64,000 bases of DNA from Paenibacillus sp. KS-LC4 (lineage in GTDB: Bacteria; Bacillota; Bacilli; Paenibacillales; Paenibacillaceae): contig NZ_CP145905.1 of the NCBI RefSeq assembly GCF_036894955.1, positions 2,498,501-2,562,500 of the forward strand. The letters run 5' to 3'. The notes below the pieces were generated by a model. It saw only the letters and a program-made list of their open reading frames with translations, was not told where the DNA came from and made no database searches. The translations under genes were made by a program, and so were the position numbers. Each line of letters opens with the position of its first letter. Positions within the stretch are counted from its first letter, which is position 1. Below are positions 18,193-26,171 of the stretch, piece by piece.

Positions 18193-18727
18193 ACGCTTGG
18201 CCTTTGTACTGCTCTAATGCGTCAACGAAAGCTTTGGCGTATGGCGGGAGATCTGGCGGACGTCTCGCAGAGATGAGGTTTCCGTCTACGACAACCGCCT
18301 CGTCAAACCATTCGGCACCGGCATTTTCCATATCGTCGCGAATGCCAGGCGTGGAAGTGACCTTGCGTCCTTGCAATATTTTAGCGGAAATAAGCACCCA
18401 GCCCGCATGACAAATTTGTCCAATTGGCTTGCCAGCTGCGTTAAGCTCCTGCACAAGCTCAAGCACCTTAGGGTAGCGGCGAAGCTTGTCCGGCGCCCAG
18501 CCTCCAGGAACAAGCAGGCCAATAATGTCGCTGCTGCTTACTTCATCAAAGCTGAGGTCGGCAACGGCGGGCACGCCATATTTTCCAATATGCTTCTTGC
18601 CCTTCTCAGGACCTGCATAAAGAACGGTAGCTCCCGCCTCGCGGACGCGATATACCGGATACCATAGCTCTAAATCTTCAAATTCATCATCCAGCAGGCA
18701 AATAACGGTTTTATTGTGTAAGGTCAT
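18191..18727 (-). CDS. DJ-1/PfpI family protein (type 1 glutamine amidotransferase-like)
   Basis: Protein of 178 residues with the DJ-1/PfpI fold. The nucleophile Cys sits in the elbow IGQICHAGWVLISA, and the acidic partner lies in LLDDEFEDLELWYP. Members include intracellular proteases, glyoxalases and stress proteins; the sequence alone does not decide which. The ATG at 18727 is used because GGAGG precedes it by 8 bases; the upstream in-frame ATG overlaps that ribosome site. It is transcribed convergently with ptsI and divergently from the VanZ gene. Confidence 0.87.
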   Translation of the reverse strand: MTLHNKTVICLLDDEFEDLELWYPVYRVREAGATVLYAGPEKGKKHIGKYGVPAVADLSFDEVSSSDIIGLLVPGGWAPDKLRRYPKVLELVQELNAAGKPIGQICHAGWVLISAKILQGRKVTSTPGIRDDMENAGAEWFDEAVVVDGNLISARRPPDLPPYAKAFVDALEQYKGQA

Positions 18728-18779
18728 AGCGATTCCCTCCATTTCATATTGTCTTACCTATTGTATCGAAGGAGAACTT

Positions 18780-19205
18780 ATGAAGCAAACCATAGCAAAG
18801 CGTACGGTAAGAGTGCTCCGCTGTATTCCAGCCGTATTTGTCATGGCAGCGATTTTTGCCGCATCAGCGACGACGGGCGAAGAGATGAATACGCTGCTGC
18901 CCTTTTTTCAAAAGCTTTTTCCGCAAATGGTCAGCTTTGATTGGGGACATTTTGTCGCTTATTTTATGCTCGCCGCCACTATAGATTTTGCTATCGGAGC
19001 AAGGGCCGACCGTCTGGGCATGAAGGTCATCATCGTCGTATTATGCGGCCTTTATGGCATAACCGACGAATTTCACCAATCTTTCGTAGGCGGAAGAATG
19101 CCGGATGCAGCCGATGTCCGCAATGATATGATCGGAGCAGCCATATGGGCTGCTTTGGTGGCGCTGCCGCCCGTGCGTCGGTTATGGCGATGCATTGCGA
19201 GGTAG
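18780..19205 (+). CDS. VanZ-like membrane protein
   Basis: Membrane protein of 141 residues with about four hydrophobic segments. The family motifs are present: FDWGHFVAYFMLA with the conserved His, and ITDEFHQSFVGGRMPDAADV with Asp-Glu, His-Gln and Arg-Asp. VanZ gives low-level teicoplanin resistance in the vanA cluster, but most chromosomal homologues have no known role. The ATG at 18780 has AAGGAG 7 bases before it. There are no van genes nearby, so antibiotic resistance should not be assumed. Confidence 0.85.
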   Translation: MKQTIAKRTVRVLRCIPAVFVMAAIFAASATTGEEMNTLLPFFQKLFPQMVSFDWGHFVAYFMLAATIDFAIGARADRLGMKVIIVVLCGLYGITDEFHQSFVGGRMPDAADVRNDMIGAAIWAALVALPPVRRLWRCIAR

Positions 19206-19377
19206 TGTGATGGAATTTAATTTTTCTTTTATCATTTAGAATGCTAATAGTAAAAATTACATGAGGATGAAAGCAGGATTTATCGCGAAAAAGGTCGAAT
19301 ATTTTACGCATCTCAAATTATGAGCATATACGGAGATGAAGGGCGGTACAGCCGTCCGCGTGAAGGAGTGGACCAAC

Positions 19378-19791
19378 TTGGAAAAGCGGTGTCATTGTGG
19401 CGACATCATGAAGATGAAGCTGCGAACCGTCATTTATTCTGGGAAAGTGGAAATCGACAATGTGCCTATTTATTCCTGTGTAGCCTGCAGTCGAAGTGAA
19501 GTGTTTCCAGAAGTAAAGCCCGATTTGACTGGCCTGATTGCTCAGCTGGGCGCGGAGCCATCCAAGCAAACCTTTCTATTCGATGAATGCAATGAATGGG
19601 CGAGCCTGCTCGTTACTGCCATAAACACGAAGAAGCAATCCGATCCTGCTGCGGTGGAACGGCTTATTCAGGAGCGTATTGATGCGCTGCTGGATCTGCT
19701 GCTGCTTGCTCAAGGGCTTGAGGATGAAGGTTGGATAGCGGATATTACGAAGCGGCTGGGCCAAATTAGCCGACCGACAAGGCATACATAA
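19378..19791 (+). CDS. Hypothetical protein with YgiT-like zinc-ribbon N-terminus
   Basis: Protein of 137 residues. The first 45 carry paired cysteines (CHCG and, after about 27 residues, CVAC) separated by a segment ending in VPIYSC, resembling the zinc-ribbon of YgiT/MqsA-type proteins. The rest is helical and acidic with no HTH that I can see, so it is not a complete MqsA antitoxin. TTG at 19378 is favoured: AAGGAG sits 9 bases upstream, and the product then begins directly at the zinc ribbon. No toxin-like partner is adjacent. Function unknown. Confidence 0.65.
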   Translation: MEKRCHCGDIMKMKLRTVIYSGKVEIDNVPIYSCVACSRSEVFPEVKPDLTGLIAQLGAEPSKQTFLFDECNEWASLLVTAINTKKQSDPAAVERLIQERIDALLDLLLLAQGLEDEGWIADITKRLGQISRPTRHT

Positions 19792-19856
19792 TGCAATAAA
19801 GGAATGAGCTTGCGGGCAGAGGCTTGTTCAGAAATGAAGGCGCCTAGTCGCTAACA

Positions 19857-19885
19857 TTGCGAAAAGTAATATTTTGTCGTATGAT
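19857..19885 (+). promoter_or_regulatory. Sigma-A promoter candidate of ccpA
   Basis: TTGCGA (19857-19862), a 17-base spacer, and TATGAT (19880-19885), about 57 bases before the chosen ccpA start. Confidence 0.5.
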
Positions 19886-19941
19886 TATTCTATTGTGCAG
19901 TGGGCGAAAGTGAAAAATCTGAGATAATGGAGAGAAGGACC

Positions 19942-20946
19942 TTGACGGTAACCATTTATGATGTAGCAAGAGAAGCAGGAGTATCTATGGCTACGGTTTC
20001 CAGGGTTGTCAATAACAATCCGAATGTGAAACCCGCAACCCGCAAGAAGGTTTACGAGGCCATTGAGCGTCTGGGATACCGTCCTAATGCGGTAGCTAGG
20101 GGCCTTGCCAGCAAGAAAACAACAACAGTTGGTGTCGTAATCCCCGATATTTCCAATGCTATTTTTGCTGAAGTGGCACGGGGTATTGAAGACATTGCGA
20201 ATATGTACCACTATAACATTATTTTGTGTAATGCGGACAAGAAGAAGGATAAGGAAATCCGCGTTATTAACACGCTGCTGGAGAAGCAGGTTGACGGTTT
20301 GCTTTTTATGGGCGGTGCTGTAACGGAAGAGCATATGCAGGCGTTCAAGACAACGAATGTCCCAATCGTATTATGTGCAACGACGGATGAGAACGGTGAA
20401 ATTCCTTCCGTTGATATTAATCATGAGGAAGCAGCTTTTGATGCGGTCAACAAATTGCTGGAGCAGGGCCACCGCCGCATTGCAATGATCAGTGGCACGC
20501 TGCAGGATCCTGCGAATGGCTATGCTCGTTTCCAAGGGTATAAGCGGGCGCTGGAGTCGGCTGGTATTGCCTATGATGATACGCTTGTTCGTATCGGCAA
20601 CTACCGCTATGAATCGGGCATTGATGCCATGAAATATTTTATTGAACTGGACGAGCGTCCGACTGCGGTATTCTCGGCGACAGATGAGATGGCCATTGGT
20701 GCTATTCATATGATTCAGGACTCTGGTCTGAGCGTACCAGGCGATGTCTCCGTAATTAGCGTAGATAACAGCCGTATGGCTTCGATGGTTCGTCCGCAAT
20801 TGACGGCTGTTGCCCAGCCTATGTATGATATCGGAGCTGTATCCATGCGTCTGCTCACGAAGCTGATGAATAAAGAAAACGTCGATCACTCCAAAGTTAT
20901 TTTGCCGCATGAAGTGATTGTGCGCCAATCTGTTGGAGGGGTATAG
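19942..20946 (+). CDS. ccpA: Catabolite control protein A (LacI family)
   Basis: Global carbon-catabolite regulator that binds cre sites when complexed with HPr or Crh phosphorylated on Ser46. An N-terminal LacI helix-turn-helix reads [20 protein letters not shown], and the hinge has [15 protein letters not shown] periplasmic-binding-protein-like domain fills residues ~60-330. The near-identical N-terminus to Bacillus CcpA makes the call firm. TTG at 19942 is chosen since it gives the family's standard N-terminus and has GGAGAG 7 bases upstream; ATG at 19927 is the alternative. It is followed 5 bases later by mtnN. The acu/acs genes found near ccpA in Bacillus lie 11 kb away here. Confidence 0.93.
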   Translation: MTVTIYDVAREAGVSMATVSRVVNNNPNVKPATRKKVYEAIERLGYRPNAVARGLASKKTTTVGVVIPDISNAIFAEVARGIEDIANMYHYNIILCNADKKKDKEIRVINTLLEKQVDGLLFMGGAVTEEHMQAFKTTNVPIVLCATTDENGEIPSVDINHEEAAFDAVNKLLEQGHRRIAMISGTLQDPANGYARFQGYKRALESAGIAYDDTLVRIGNYRYESGIDAMKYFIELDERPTAVFSATDEMAIGAIHMIQDSGLSVPGDVSVISVDNSRMASMVRPQLTAVAQPMYDIGAVSMRLLTKLMNKENVDHSKVILPHEVIVRQSVGGV

Positions 20947-20951
20947 AAAGC

Positions 20952-21650
20952 ATGACTTTTAACACAATAGGCATCATTGGGGCGATGGTAGAAGAGCTTG
21001 AGCTTCTCGGTCAGCACGTCCAAGTCACTAGGGAAACGGTGAAGGCTGGCATTACTTATTATGAAGGTCAATTTCATGATAAGACCGTTATTTATTGCAA
21101 ATCCGGTGTTGGCAAAGTCAACGCTGCTGTATGTACGCAAATTTTAATTGATTTGGGCGCGGACTGTGTGTTGTTTACCGGCGTTGCCGGAGCCGTTGAT
21201 CCGGCCCTAAATATTGGGGATATCGTCGTATCTACAAGCTGCATTCAGCATGATATGGATTGCTCGCCGCTTGGCTTCGCACGCGGTGAAATTCCATTTC
21301 ACGTGCGGTCGGAATTTGTAGCAGATGAGCGACTCGTTCAACTGGCTGTTGATGCAAGCAACCGCTTGTTTGAAGGACATAGTCTACAAGGCATTGTATT
21401 ATCCGGCGACCAATTTATTGCGAGCCGTGAGACAGTTGCCTTGCTGCGAGAAACGATGAATGGTGCTTGTGCAGAAATGGAAGGCGCTTCGGTGGCTCAA
21501 GTATGCGATATGAATGAGGTGCCCTTCGTGATCATCCGTTCCATGTCGGATAAGGCAGATGGATCTGCACATGTCAATTTCCCAGAGTTCACTGTGCAAG
21601 CGGCGGCTAATTCCTATGCCATTATTGATGACATCGTTCGACATATATAG
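20952..21650 (+). CDS. mtnN: 5'-methylthioadenosine/S-adenosylhomocysteine nucleosidase
   Basis: Cleaves adenine from methylthioadenosine and S-adenosylhomocysteine, part of methionine salvage and the route to autoinducer-2 precursors. At 232 residues it has the normal length. FTGVAGAVDPALNIGDIV is the ribose/phosphate-site loop, EMEGASVAQ holds the catalytic Glu and substrate-binding Met-Glu, and RSMSDKADGSA carries the catalytic Asp. It lies 5 bases after ccpA and uses a ribosome site inside the ccpA end. A strong terminator follows, so the LysW cluster downstream is a separate transcription unit. Confidence 0.94.
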   Translation: MTFNTIGIIGAMVEELELLGQHVQVTRETVKAGITYYEGQFHDKTVIYCKSGVGKVNAAVCTQILIDLGADCVLFTGVAGAVDPALNIGDIVVSTSCIQHDMDCSPLGFARGEIPFHVRSEFVADERLVQLAVDASNRLFEGHSLQGIVLSGDQFIASRETVALLRETMNGACAEMEGASVAQVCDMNEVPFVIIRSMSDKADGSAHVNFPEFTVQAAANSYAIIDDIVRHI

Positions 21651-21666
21651 TTCATAAGTAGGTGAG

Positions 21667-21707
21667 AAACCGCCATCCGGGCATTCGGATGGCGGTTTTT
21701 TATTTTT
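21667..21707 (+). terminator. Strong Rho-independent terminator of ccpA-mtnN
   Basis: AAACCGCCATCCG (21667-21679) pairs perfectly with CGGATGGCGGTTT (21686-21698), followed by a long T-rich tract. It isolates the downstream cluster from ccpA-mtnN transcription. Confidence 0.92.
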
Positions 21708-21729
21708 GGAAATGGATATAGAAAACAGG

Positions 21730-21772
21730 AAATAGATAGAAATAATTATATTCCGATAGGAATTATCTATTT
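21730..21772. promoter_or_regulatory. Nested dyad upstream of the LysW operon
   Basis: AAATAGATA (21730-21738) and TATCTATTT (21764-21772) are exact inverted repeats. Nested inside, ATTCC and GGAAT flank GATA (21750-21763). The element ends 3 bases before the -35 box, the usual place for a regulator site. No dedicated regulator gene is in the cluster. The remainder of the 310-base gap 21651-21960 holds the terminator, the promoter and a leader with no clear small ORF. Confidence 0.5.
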
Positions 21773-21775
21773 TAA

Positions 21776-21805
21776 TTGACAACGATAGGAGAGACATTGT
21801 ACGAT
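21776..21805 (+). promoter_or_regulatory. Sigma-A promoter of the LysW operon
   Basis: TTGACA (21776-21781), an 18-base spacer and TACGAT (21800-21805). Transcription would start near 21812, giving a leader of about 150 bases before the LysW-like gene. The leader contains an AGGAGG (21845-21850) not followed by a usable start. Confidence 0.6.
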
Positions 21806-21960
21806 TCATCTTGCCACCAGCATTTTACTATTTTTGGTTAAATGAGGAGGAGAGAACAAAAAAGATAGATAGAGCTGTGCGATAGCGAGTTAGAAGACTG
21901 AATATTCTGAAAATGTAGCTGTTGGCGAAAAATAAACTTGTGGATAGGTGGAGATTGGTA

Positions 21961-22134
21961 ATGGCGGACGTTAGCTGTATCGTATGCAAATCGGAAATTA
22001 GTGTGGAGTCTGATGCAATAAGCGGAGAAATCGTAGAGTGCTCATCATGCGGGCAAGAGCATGAGGTCCATGCTGTAAATAATAGCATTTCAGTAGCATT
22101 AGCCCCCGAGATTGAAGAAACTTGGGGCGAGTAA
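21961..22134 (+). CDS. lysW: LysW-type amino-group carrier protein
   Basis: Carrier protein of 57 residues. Cys6, Cys9, Cys27 and Cys30 form the LysW zinc finger (CIVC and CSSC), joined by the conserved GEIVEC segment, and the protein ends in ETWGE. LysW proteins end in EDWGE, and the terminal Glu side chain becomes linked to the alpha-amino group of the substrate amino acid, protecting it through later reactions. ATG at 21961 is chosen: AGGTGGAG lies 7 bases before it and the product then has standard LysW length. It is followed 12 bases later by its cognate LysX-like ligase. Placement with transketolases and an exporter points to a secondary metabolite rather than lysine or arginine. Confidence 0.92.
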   Translation: MADVSCIVCKSEISVESDAISGEIVECSSCGQEHEVHAVNNSISVALAPEIEETWGE

Positions 22135-22146
22135 AGGAGCCTGATC

Positions 22147-23043
22147 ATGAAGCAGACAAATACGGATATTTTGCTTTGTGTAACGAAGCTGCGTGAGGAG
22201 GAGAAGCGGATTTACGAGCTGCTCCAGCAGGCAGGTCATCATGTTCAGGTGAATTTGGACTCAATGGAGCTGCCTCTTGAGCAGGGGTGGGCAGATCAAT
22301 ATGGTGTCGCGCTCATTCGCTGCCTCTCTCAGAAAAAAGCGTTAAGCCGCTCAACGATGCTGGAACTATCCGGCATTGAAACGATCAATTCCGTTAAAGC
22401 GATTAACATTTGCACCAACAAGATCCATCAAGCACTGGTGTTTCAAAAGCATCATATTCCGCAGCCCCGCTTCAAGGTAGCTTTTACCGCAGACAAAATC
22501 CTCGAATCGTTCGAGGATTTTGGCAACATATTTGTAATCAAGCCGCCGAGCTCTTCTTGGGGAAGAGGTATTGCCCGCATTGTCGGCAAGGAATGCCTGG
22601 ATGGCTGGATCGCGGCAAGAGAATCGCTTGATCCGACCCAGCAGTCCTTTCCTGTGCTCGTACAGGAATACGTGGACAAAGGGGATTATGATATTCGCGT
22701 CGTCATTGTCGGCAAGCGGCCAATCGTTGCGTTTCGGCGGGTATCGGTCGACAACTGGAAGACGAATACGCATTTGGGAGCAGAGGTTGAGCCCATTGCT
22801 ATCAATCAGGAAATAGAATGGATTAGCGGCAAGCTGGCCGAGGTGCTTGGTGAAGGTATCTATGGTTTGGATTTATTTTATGATTATCAGCATAAACGAT
22901 ATCTCGTATGCGAGGTCAATCAAAATCCGGAGTTTTCGAAGTCTTGGAAAATTCATGGTGTCGACGTGGCCGCCCATATTGCGCTTTATTTGCAGGGAAA
23001 ATTAGCAACTAAATCAATGCCGAGACAGAAGGTAAATGCATAA
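22147..23043 (+). CDS. lysX: LysX-like ATP-grasp ligase loading the carrier protein
   Basis: RimK/LysX-type ATP-grasp enzyme of 298 residues that would join an amino acid, probably glutamate, by its amino group to the C-terminal Glu of the LysW-like carrier using ATP. Typical features are VIKPPSSSWGRGIARI (glycine-rich ATP loop with the LysX SWGR signature), VLVQEYVDKGDYDIRV, NWKTNTHLGA, and EVNQNPEFS with the metal-binding Glu and Asn. The N-terminal ~95 residues are the RimK-like pre-ATP-grasp domain. Whether it prefers glutamate, 2-aminoadipate or another acid cannot be read reliably. It follows the carrier gene by 12 bases. Confidence 0.9.
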   Translation: MKQTNTDILLCVTKLREEEKRIYELLQQAGHHVQVNLDSMELPLEQGWADQYGVALIRCLSQKKALSRSTMLELSGIETINSVKAINICTNKIHQALVFQKHHIPQPRFKVAFTADKILESFEDFGNIFVIKPPSSSWGRGIARIVGKECLDGWIAARESLDPTQQSFPVLVQEYVDKGDYDIRVVIVGKRPIVAFRRVSVDNWKTNTHLGAEVEPIAINQEIEWISGKLAEVLGEGIYGLDLFYDYQHKRYLVCEVNQNPEFSKSWKIHGVDVAAHIALYLQGKLATKSMPRQKVNA

Positions 23044-23117
23044 CCATAACGCATCTTAGCCTATTCAGCCCCCATTCAAAACCTTGAAAGCAAGTCAAGA
23101 ATAAAGGAGAATCGGCA

Positions 23118-23801
23118 ATGGCCCATACGACAATTATTACAGCGCCAGAGAAGGTGACACCCATAATCAAAAAGGAGCAATATTTTTCGCTATCCTTTGT
23201 TTTATCCCGTGTGCTGAATTCCGGCGTCATCATGAGTATTGAAAAAAATGAGAATGAACTAAAGGGGCTTGAGAAAAGCATTGGCAAGCTAACACAGAGC
23301 AAATACGTCTCCTTGTTCAATAGCTACACAGGCGCTGTGCATGCCGCGCTTTGGGGTCAGGATATCGTCCATGGCTCGCTGACGCGCCTAGAGGGGGCAA
23401 GCGAGCAGGATCAGCGTTTTTTAAACTGGCTGGGAGTGGGGCTGGTGACAGATGCGGAAGTAGAGCAAGGCTTTGAGAAGGTCAGTGTTACGTGGGACAA
23501 TTTGCCGCTTCTTGAACATGAGTTGCAGCAGAAGCTACAGCAGCCCCCGGTGCTGGTGCTCGATTTTACGGAGTTGGGCTTCGGCCCTTGTGCCGCTATT
23601 GCCGCAAATGACGAGAGCGTCTGGACCAAAGCGGAACGTTTGAAAATATTTGGCGCCTTCGATCTGAAGACGATGTGGACGCAGGAGGAGTCGGAGCCGG
23701 ATATCCAGCCCGGCGCACAGTTCAACTATAGGCTTAGCCCGCTCGTGGCGGCATGCGTCAAATTATCGCTTTTAAGGAGGAACAGCAGCCATGAAGACTG
23801 A
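23118..23801 (+). CDS. Short, degenerate DegT/StrS aminotransferase-like protein
   Basis: Protein of 227 residues, about half the length of a DegT enzyme. Two stretches can be laid over the full aminotransferase encoded next: SLFNSYTGAVHAALWGQ against ASGTSSLHLALVGVG, and FNYRLSPLVAACVKLSLLRR against the IDYRMSWIAAAFG region before the LERL segment. Most of the large PLP domain between them, including a clear GEGG motif after the lysine, is missing or unrecognisable. It starts with AAGGAG at 8 bases and overlaps the next gene by 11, so it is a translated member of the operon rather than debris. A non-catalytic partner of the full enzyme is my inference; a decaying duplicate is the alternative. 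Confidence 0.6.
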   Translation: MAHTTIITAPEKVTPIIKKEQYFSLSFVLSRVLNSGVIMSIEKNENELKGLEKSIGKLTQSKYVSLFNSYTGAVHAALWGQDIVHGSLTRLEGASEQDQRFLNWLGVGLVTDAEVEQGFEKVSVTWDNLPLLEHELQQKLQQPPVLVLDFTELGFGPCAAIAANDESVWTKAERLKIFGAFDLKTMWTQEESEPDIQPGAQFNYRLSPLVAACVKLSLLRRNSSHED

Positions 23802-25113
23802 CTTTATCCGTAAGCCGCTGAGCTTGCCGTCCGAAGCCTGGATTAATGAGCAGCTTGCTTATTATGGGGGGCCAGCGGTCATTCCCGAGGATAGCCGGAA
23901 GACGACCTTTCCGTCCATTACGAAAGAGGACATCGTGCAAATGCTAGTGTCGATTCAGCAAAGCCCGGAAGAGGTTATCCATGAGTTTACAGAAAAATAC
24001 CGTGGCTACGTCGGGGCGAATTACGCGATTGCTACCGCAAGTGGAACGTCAAGCCTGCATTTGGCGCTCGTTGGCGTAGGCGTACAACCGGGCGATGAGG
24101 TCATCGTTCCTGCGTTTACGTTCATTGCGACCGCACAGGCCGTAGTGGCGGCGAAAGCGATTCCTGTGTTTGTGGATATTGATCCACTAACCTATAACTT
24201 GAATCCCGCGCTCGTGGAGCAGGCGATCACGGCGAGGACGAAGGTCATTATGCCGGTTCATGTCCATGGCTTGCCAGCTGATCTGGCGCAGCTCAGGGCG
24301 CTCGCTGACAAGCATCATTTGCGGCTGGTAGAGGATGCTTCCCATGCGCATTCTGCTTCGATTGGCGGTCAGCTTTGCGGGTCTATCGGGGATGGAGCGG
24401 GGCAGAGCTTAATGGCGGACAAAAACTTCCCCGTAGGGGGAGAGGGCGGCATCGCCTTTTTCAAGGAGCGGGTGGATTATGAGCGGGCACTGACCTTTCT
24501 GCATGAGACGGGCATTGATTACCGAATGTCCTGGATCGCTGCGGCATTTGGCATTAGCCAGCTGGAGCGCTTGCCGTATTATGATGCGATTCGGGCTAGA
24601 AATGCGAGCTACTTAACGAATATTTTAGCGCAAACGAGGCTGTTCAAAGGCCCGTATGTGCCTGAGGGCCATAAGCACAGCTACAATATGTATCGTATTA
24701 AGCTGGACCCGGAAGCAGCGGGGCTGGGAGATTTGCCGGATTACCAAGTGAAAGAAGCTATTCAGGAGCTGGCAGCAAGCGAGGGCGTGTTTGCACGGGA
24801 ATGGCAAAACGTGCCGATTCCGGGCCATCTGCCTTTTCAAAACCGCAAGGGGTTCGGCAGGGGGTATCCCTTTACGCTGTCGGAGCGCAAAGACTTTGGC
24901 TACCACATCGACCACTTCCCGGAGACGCTGAAGATGCTGCGCTCAACGCTGACCATTTGCCGCGAGCTGCGTTCGCCCATTGAATATGAGCGCATAGCCG
25001 CGTATGCGCTGGCGTTTCAGAAGATTGATGCGAACCCGTCTATTATTCGTGAACTCGTGCTTAAGAATACGGCGGCCAAAAAATCATATGAGAGGGATGC
25101 GAGACTCGGATGA
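23791..25113 (+). CDS. DegT/DnrJ/EryC1/StrS-family PLP aminotransferase
   Basis: Aminotransferase of 440 residues. The PLP-binding Thr/Ser loop is ASGTSSLHLAL (about 83-93), the PLP-stacking and ring-nitrogen residues are in VEDASHAHSASIGG (Asp182), and the Schiff-base lysine is Lys211 in MADKNFPVGGEGG. This family usually aminates keto sugars or makes AHBA-like products. In this operon the likely substrate is the carrier-bound 6-keto intermediate left by transketolase, giving the second amino group. AAGGAGG precedes the ATG by 7 bases. It overlaps both neighbours. LysW pathways for lysine use a class III aminotransferase, so a StrS-type enzyme here is a departure. Confidence 0.88.
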   Translation: MKTDFIRKPLSLPSEAWINEQLAYYGGPAVIPEDSRKTTFPSITKEDIVQMLVSIQQSPEEVIHEFTEKYRGYVGANYAIATASGTSSLHLALVGVGVQPGDEVIVPAFTFIATAQAVVAAKAIPVFVDIDPLTYNLNPALVEQAITARTKVIMPVHVHGLPADLAQLRALADKHHLRLVEDASHAHSASIGGQLCGSIGDGAGQSLMADKNFPVGGEGGIAFFKERVDYERALTFLHETGIDYRMSWIAAAFGISQLERLPYYDAIRARNASYLTNILAQTRLFKGPYVPEGHKHSYNMYRIKLDPEAAGLGDLPDYQVKEAIQELAASEGVFAREWQNVPIPGHLPFQNRKGFGRGYPFTLSERKDFGYHIDHFPETLKMLRSTLTICRELRSPIEYERIAAYALAFQKIDANPSIIRELVLKNTAAKKSYERDARLG

Positions 25114-26171
25114 GTGTAATCGAAAGCAGCGTGAAGCGCGTCGCTATTTTGGGCGGCAATGGCTTTACAGGAGGGGAGCTTTACCGGCTGCTAAAGCGGC
25201 ATCCTTATTTTAAAGTGGATTTTGTATCCTCGGAATCGAAGGCGGGGCTGCCGCTGGATAAGTTTTTTGTTTCGGCGGCTCGCCAGAAGCGGGCGGATGG
25301 CGGGAAGTTTCAGAAGCTGGCTGCGCTTGCCGGACATTATGATTTCATCTTTTCCTGCTTGCCAACGGGTGTATTGCCTAGGCATATCAGTCACATTGCT
25401 GAGCATGCCGAATATGTGATTAATGTTAGCGGCGATTATCGGCTGAACGATCAGGAGCTGCTGCGGCAGCATTATCCAGAAAGCCTCAACCATCCAGCGG
25501 TAGGGGGCAGCCATTATTTTATCCCAGAGTTTAGCGAAATTAATTTGGAGGCGAAGGTGGTCAATTTGCCGGGCTGCATGGCAGTCGCCACGATTTATAC
25601 GCTGTTTCCGCTGCTGGCCGCTAATCTGATCGAGCCACGCGTCATCTCAGACGCCAAGACGGGCTCAAGCGGCGGCGGGAAAGCGAGTACAGAGCATCAT
25701 GCGGAGCGCGCCCATAATTTCCGTCCATATAAAGTGCATGGGCATCGTCATCGGCCGGAAATTGAATTTGCGCTGGAGGAGCATTTGGAGCGTTCCGTAG
25801 AGCTGCAATTTTCCGTACACAGCTTGGATTTGCCGCGGGGCATTCTCGTCACGTCCTACTCGCTGCTGAAAGAGCATGTTAGCGAAATTGATGTGAAAAA
25901 AGCGTTTTATGGCGCTTACGCGACCAAGCCGTTTGTCCATTACTTTAATTCCAAAAACGGCTCCTACTCGTATCCCATGATTAAAACGACTACAGGAACG
26001 AATTACGCTGAAGTCGGGGCGTATGTGGAGGGCCGCAATTGCGTCTCGATTGCCTCCATCGACAATTTGATTAAAGGTGCGGCGGGTCAAGCGATCCAGG
26101 CTGCGAACCTATATAGCGGCATTGCGGAGGAGGCAGGCTTACAATTTGAGCTGGAGGGGGCGTGGCCTTAA
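25110..26171 (+). CDS. lysY: LysY/ArgC-like carrier-bound acyl-phosphate reductase
   Basis: NADPH-dependent reductase of 353 residues converting the carrier-bound acyl phosphate to a semialdehyde. The N-terminal nucleotide loop is GGNGFTGGEL (about 15-24), the catalytic Cys is Cys156 in VNLPGCMAVA, and the segment KVHGHRHRPEIE matches the ArgC/LysY His region. A LysY-type role is inferred from the carrier protein gene in the same operon rather than from a diagnostic residue. Its ATG overlaps the upstream TGA, and its TAA shares a base with the next start, so translation is tightly coupled. Confidence 0.88.
   Translation: MSVIESSVKRVAILGGNGFTGGELYRLLKRHPYFKVDFVSSESKAGLPLDKFFVSAARQKRADGGKFQKLAALAGHYDFIFSCLPTGVLPRHISHIAEHAEYVINVSGDYRLNDQELLRQHYPESLNHPAVGGSHYFIPEFSEINLEAKVVNLPGCMAVATIYTLFPLLAANLIEPRVISDAKTGSSGGGKASTEHHAERAHNFRPYKVHGHRHRPEIEFALEEHLERSVELQFSVHSLDLPRGILVTSYSLLKEHVSEIDVKKAFYGAYATKPFVHYFNSKNGSYSYPMIKTTTGTNYAEVGAYVEGRNCVSIASIDNLIKGAAGQAIQAANLYSGIAEEAGLQFELEGAWP

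Noticed and set aside
18780..19205. Glycopeptide resistance gene
   Set aside because: Only a VanZ-like protein is present; no vanHAX or regulatory genes are nearby.
19378..19791. MqsRA-type toxin-antitoxin pair
   Set aside because: The zinc-ribbon start resembles YgiT, but there is no HTH domain and no adjacent toxin-like gene.
23118..23801. Pseudogene remnant of the DegT aminotransferase
   Set aside because: It has a good ribosome site, an intact frame of 227 codons and translational overlap with the next gene; decay cannot be excluded but is less likely.
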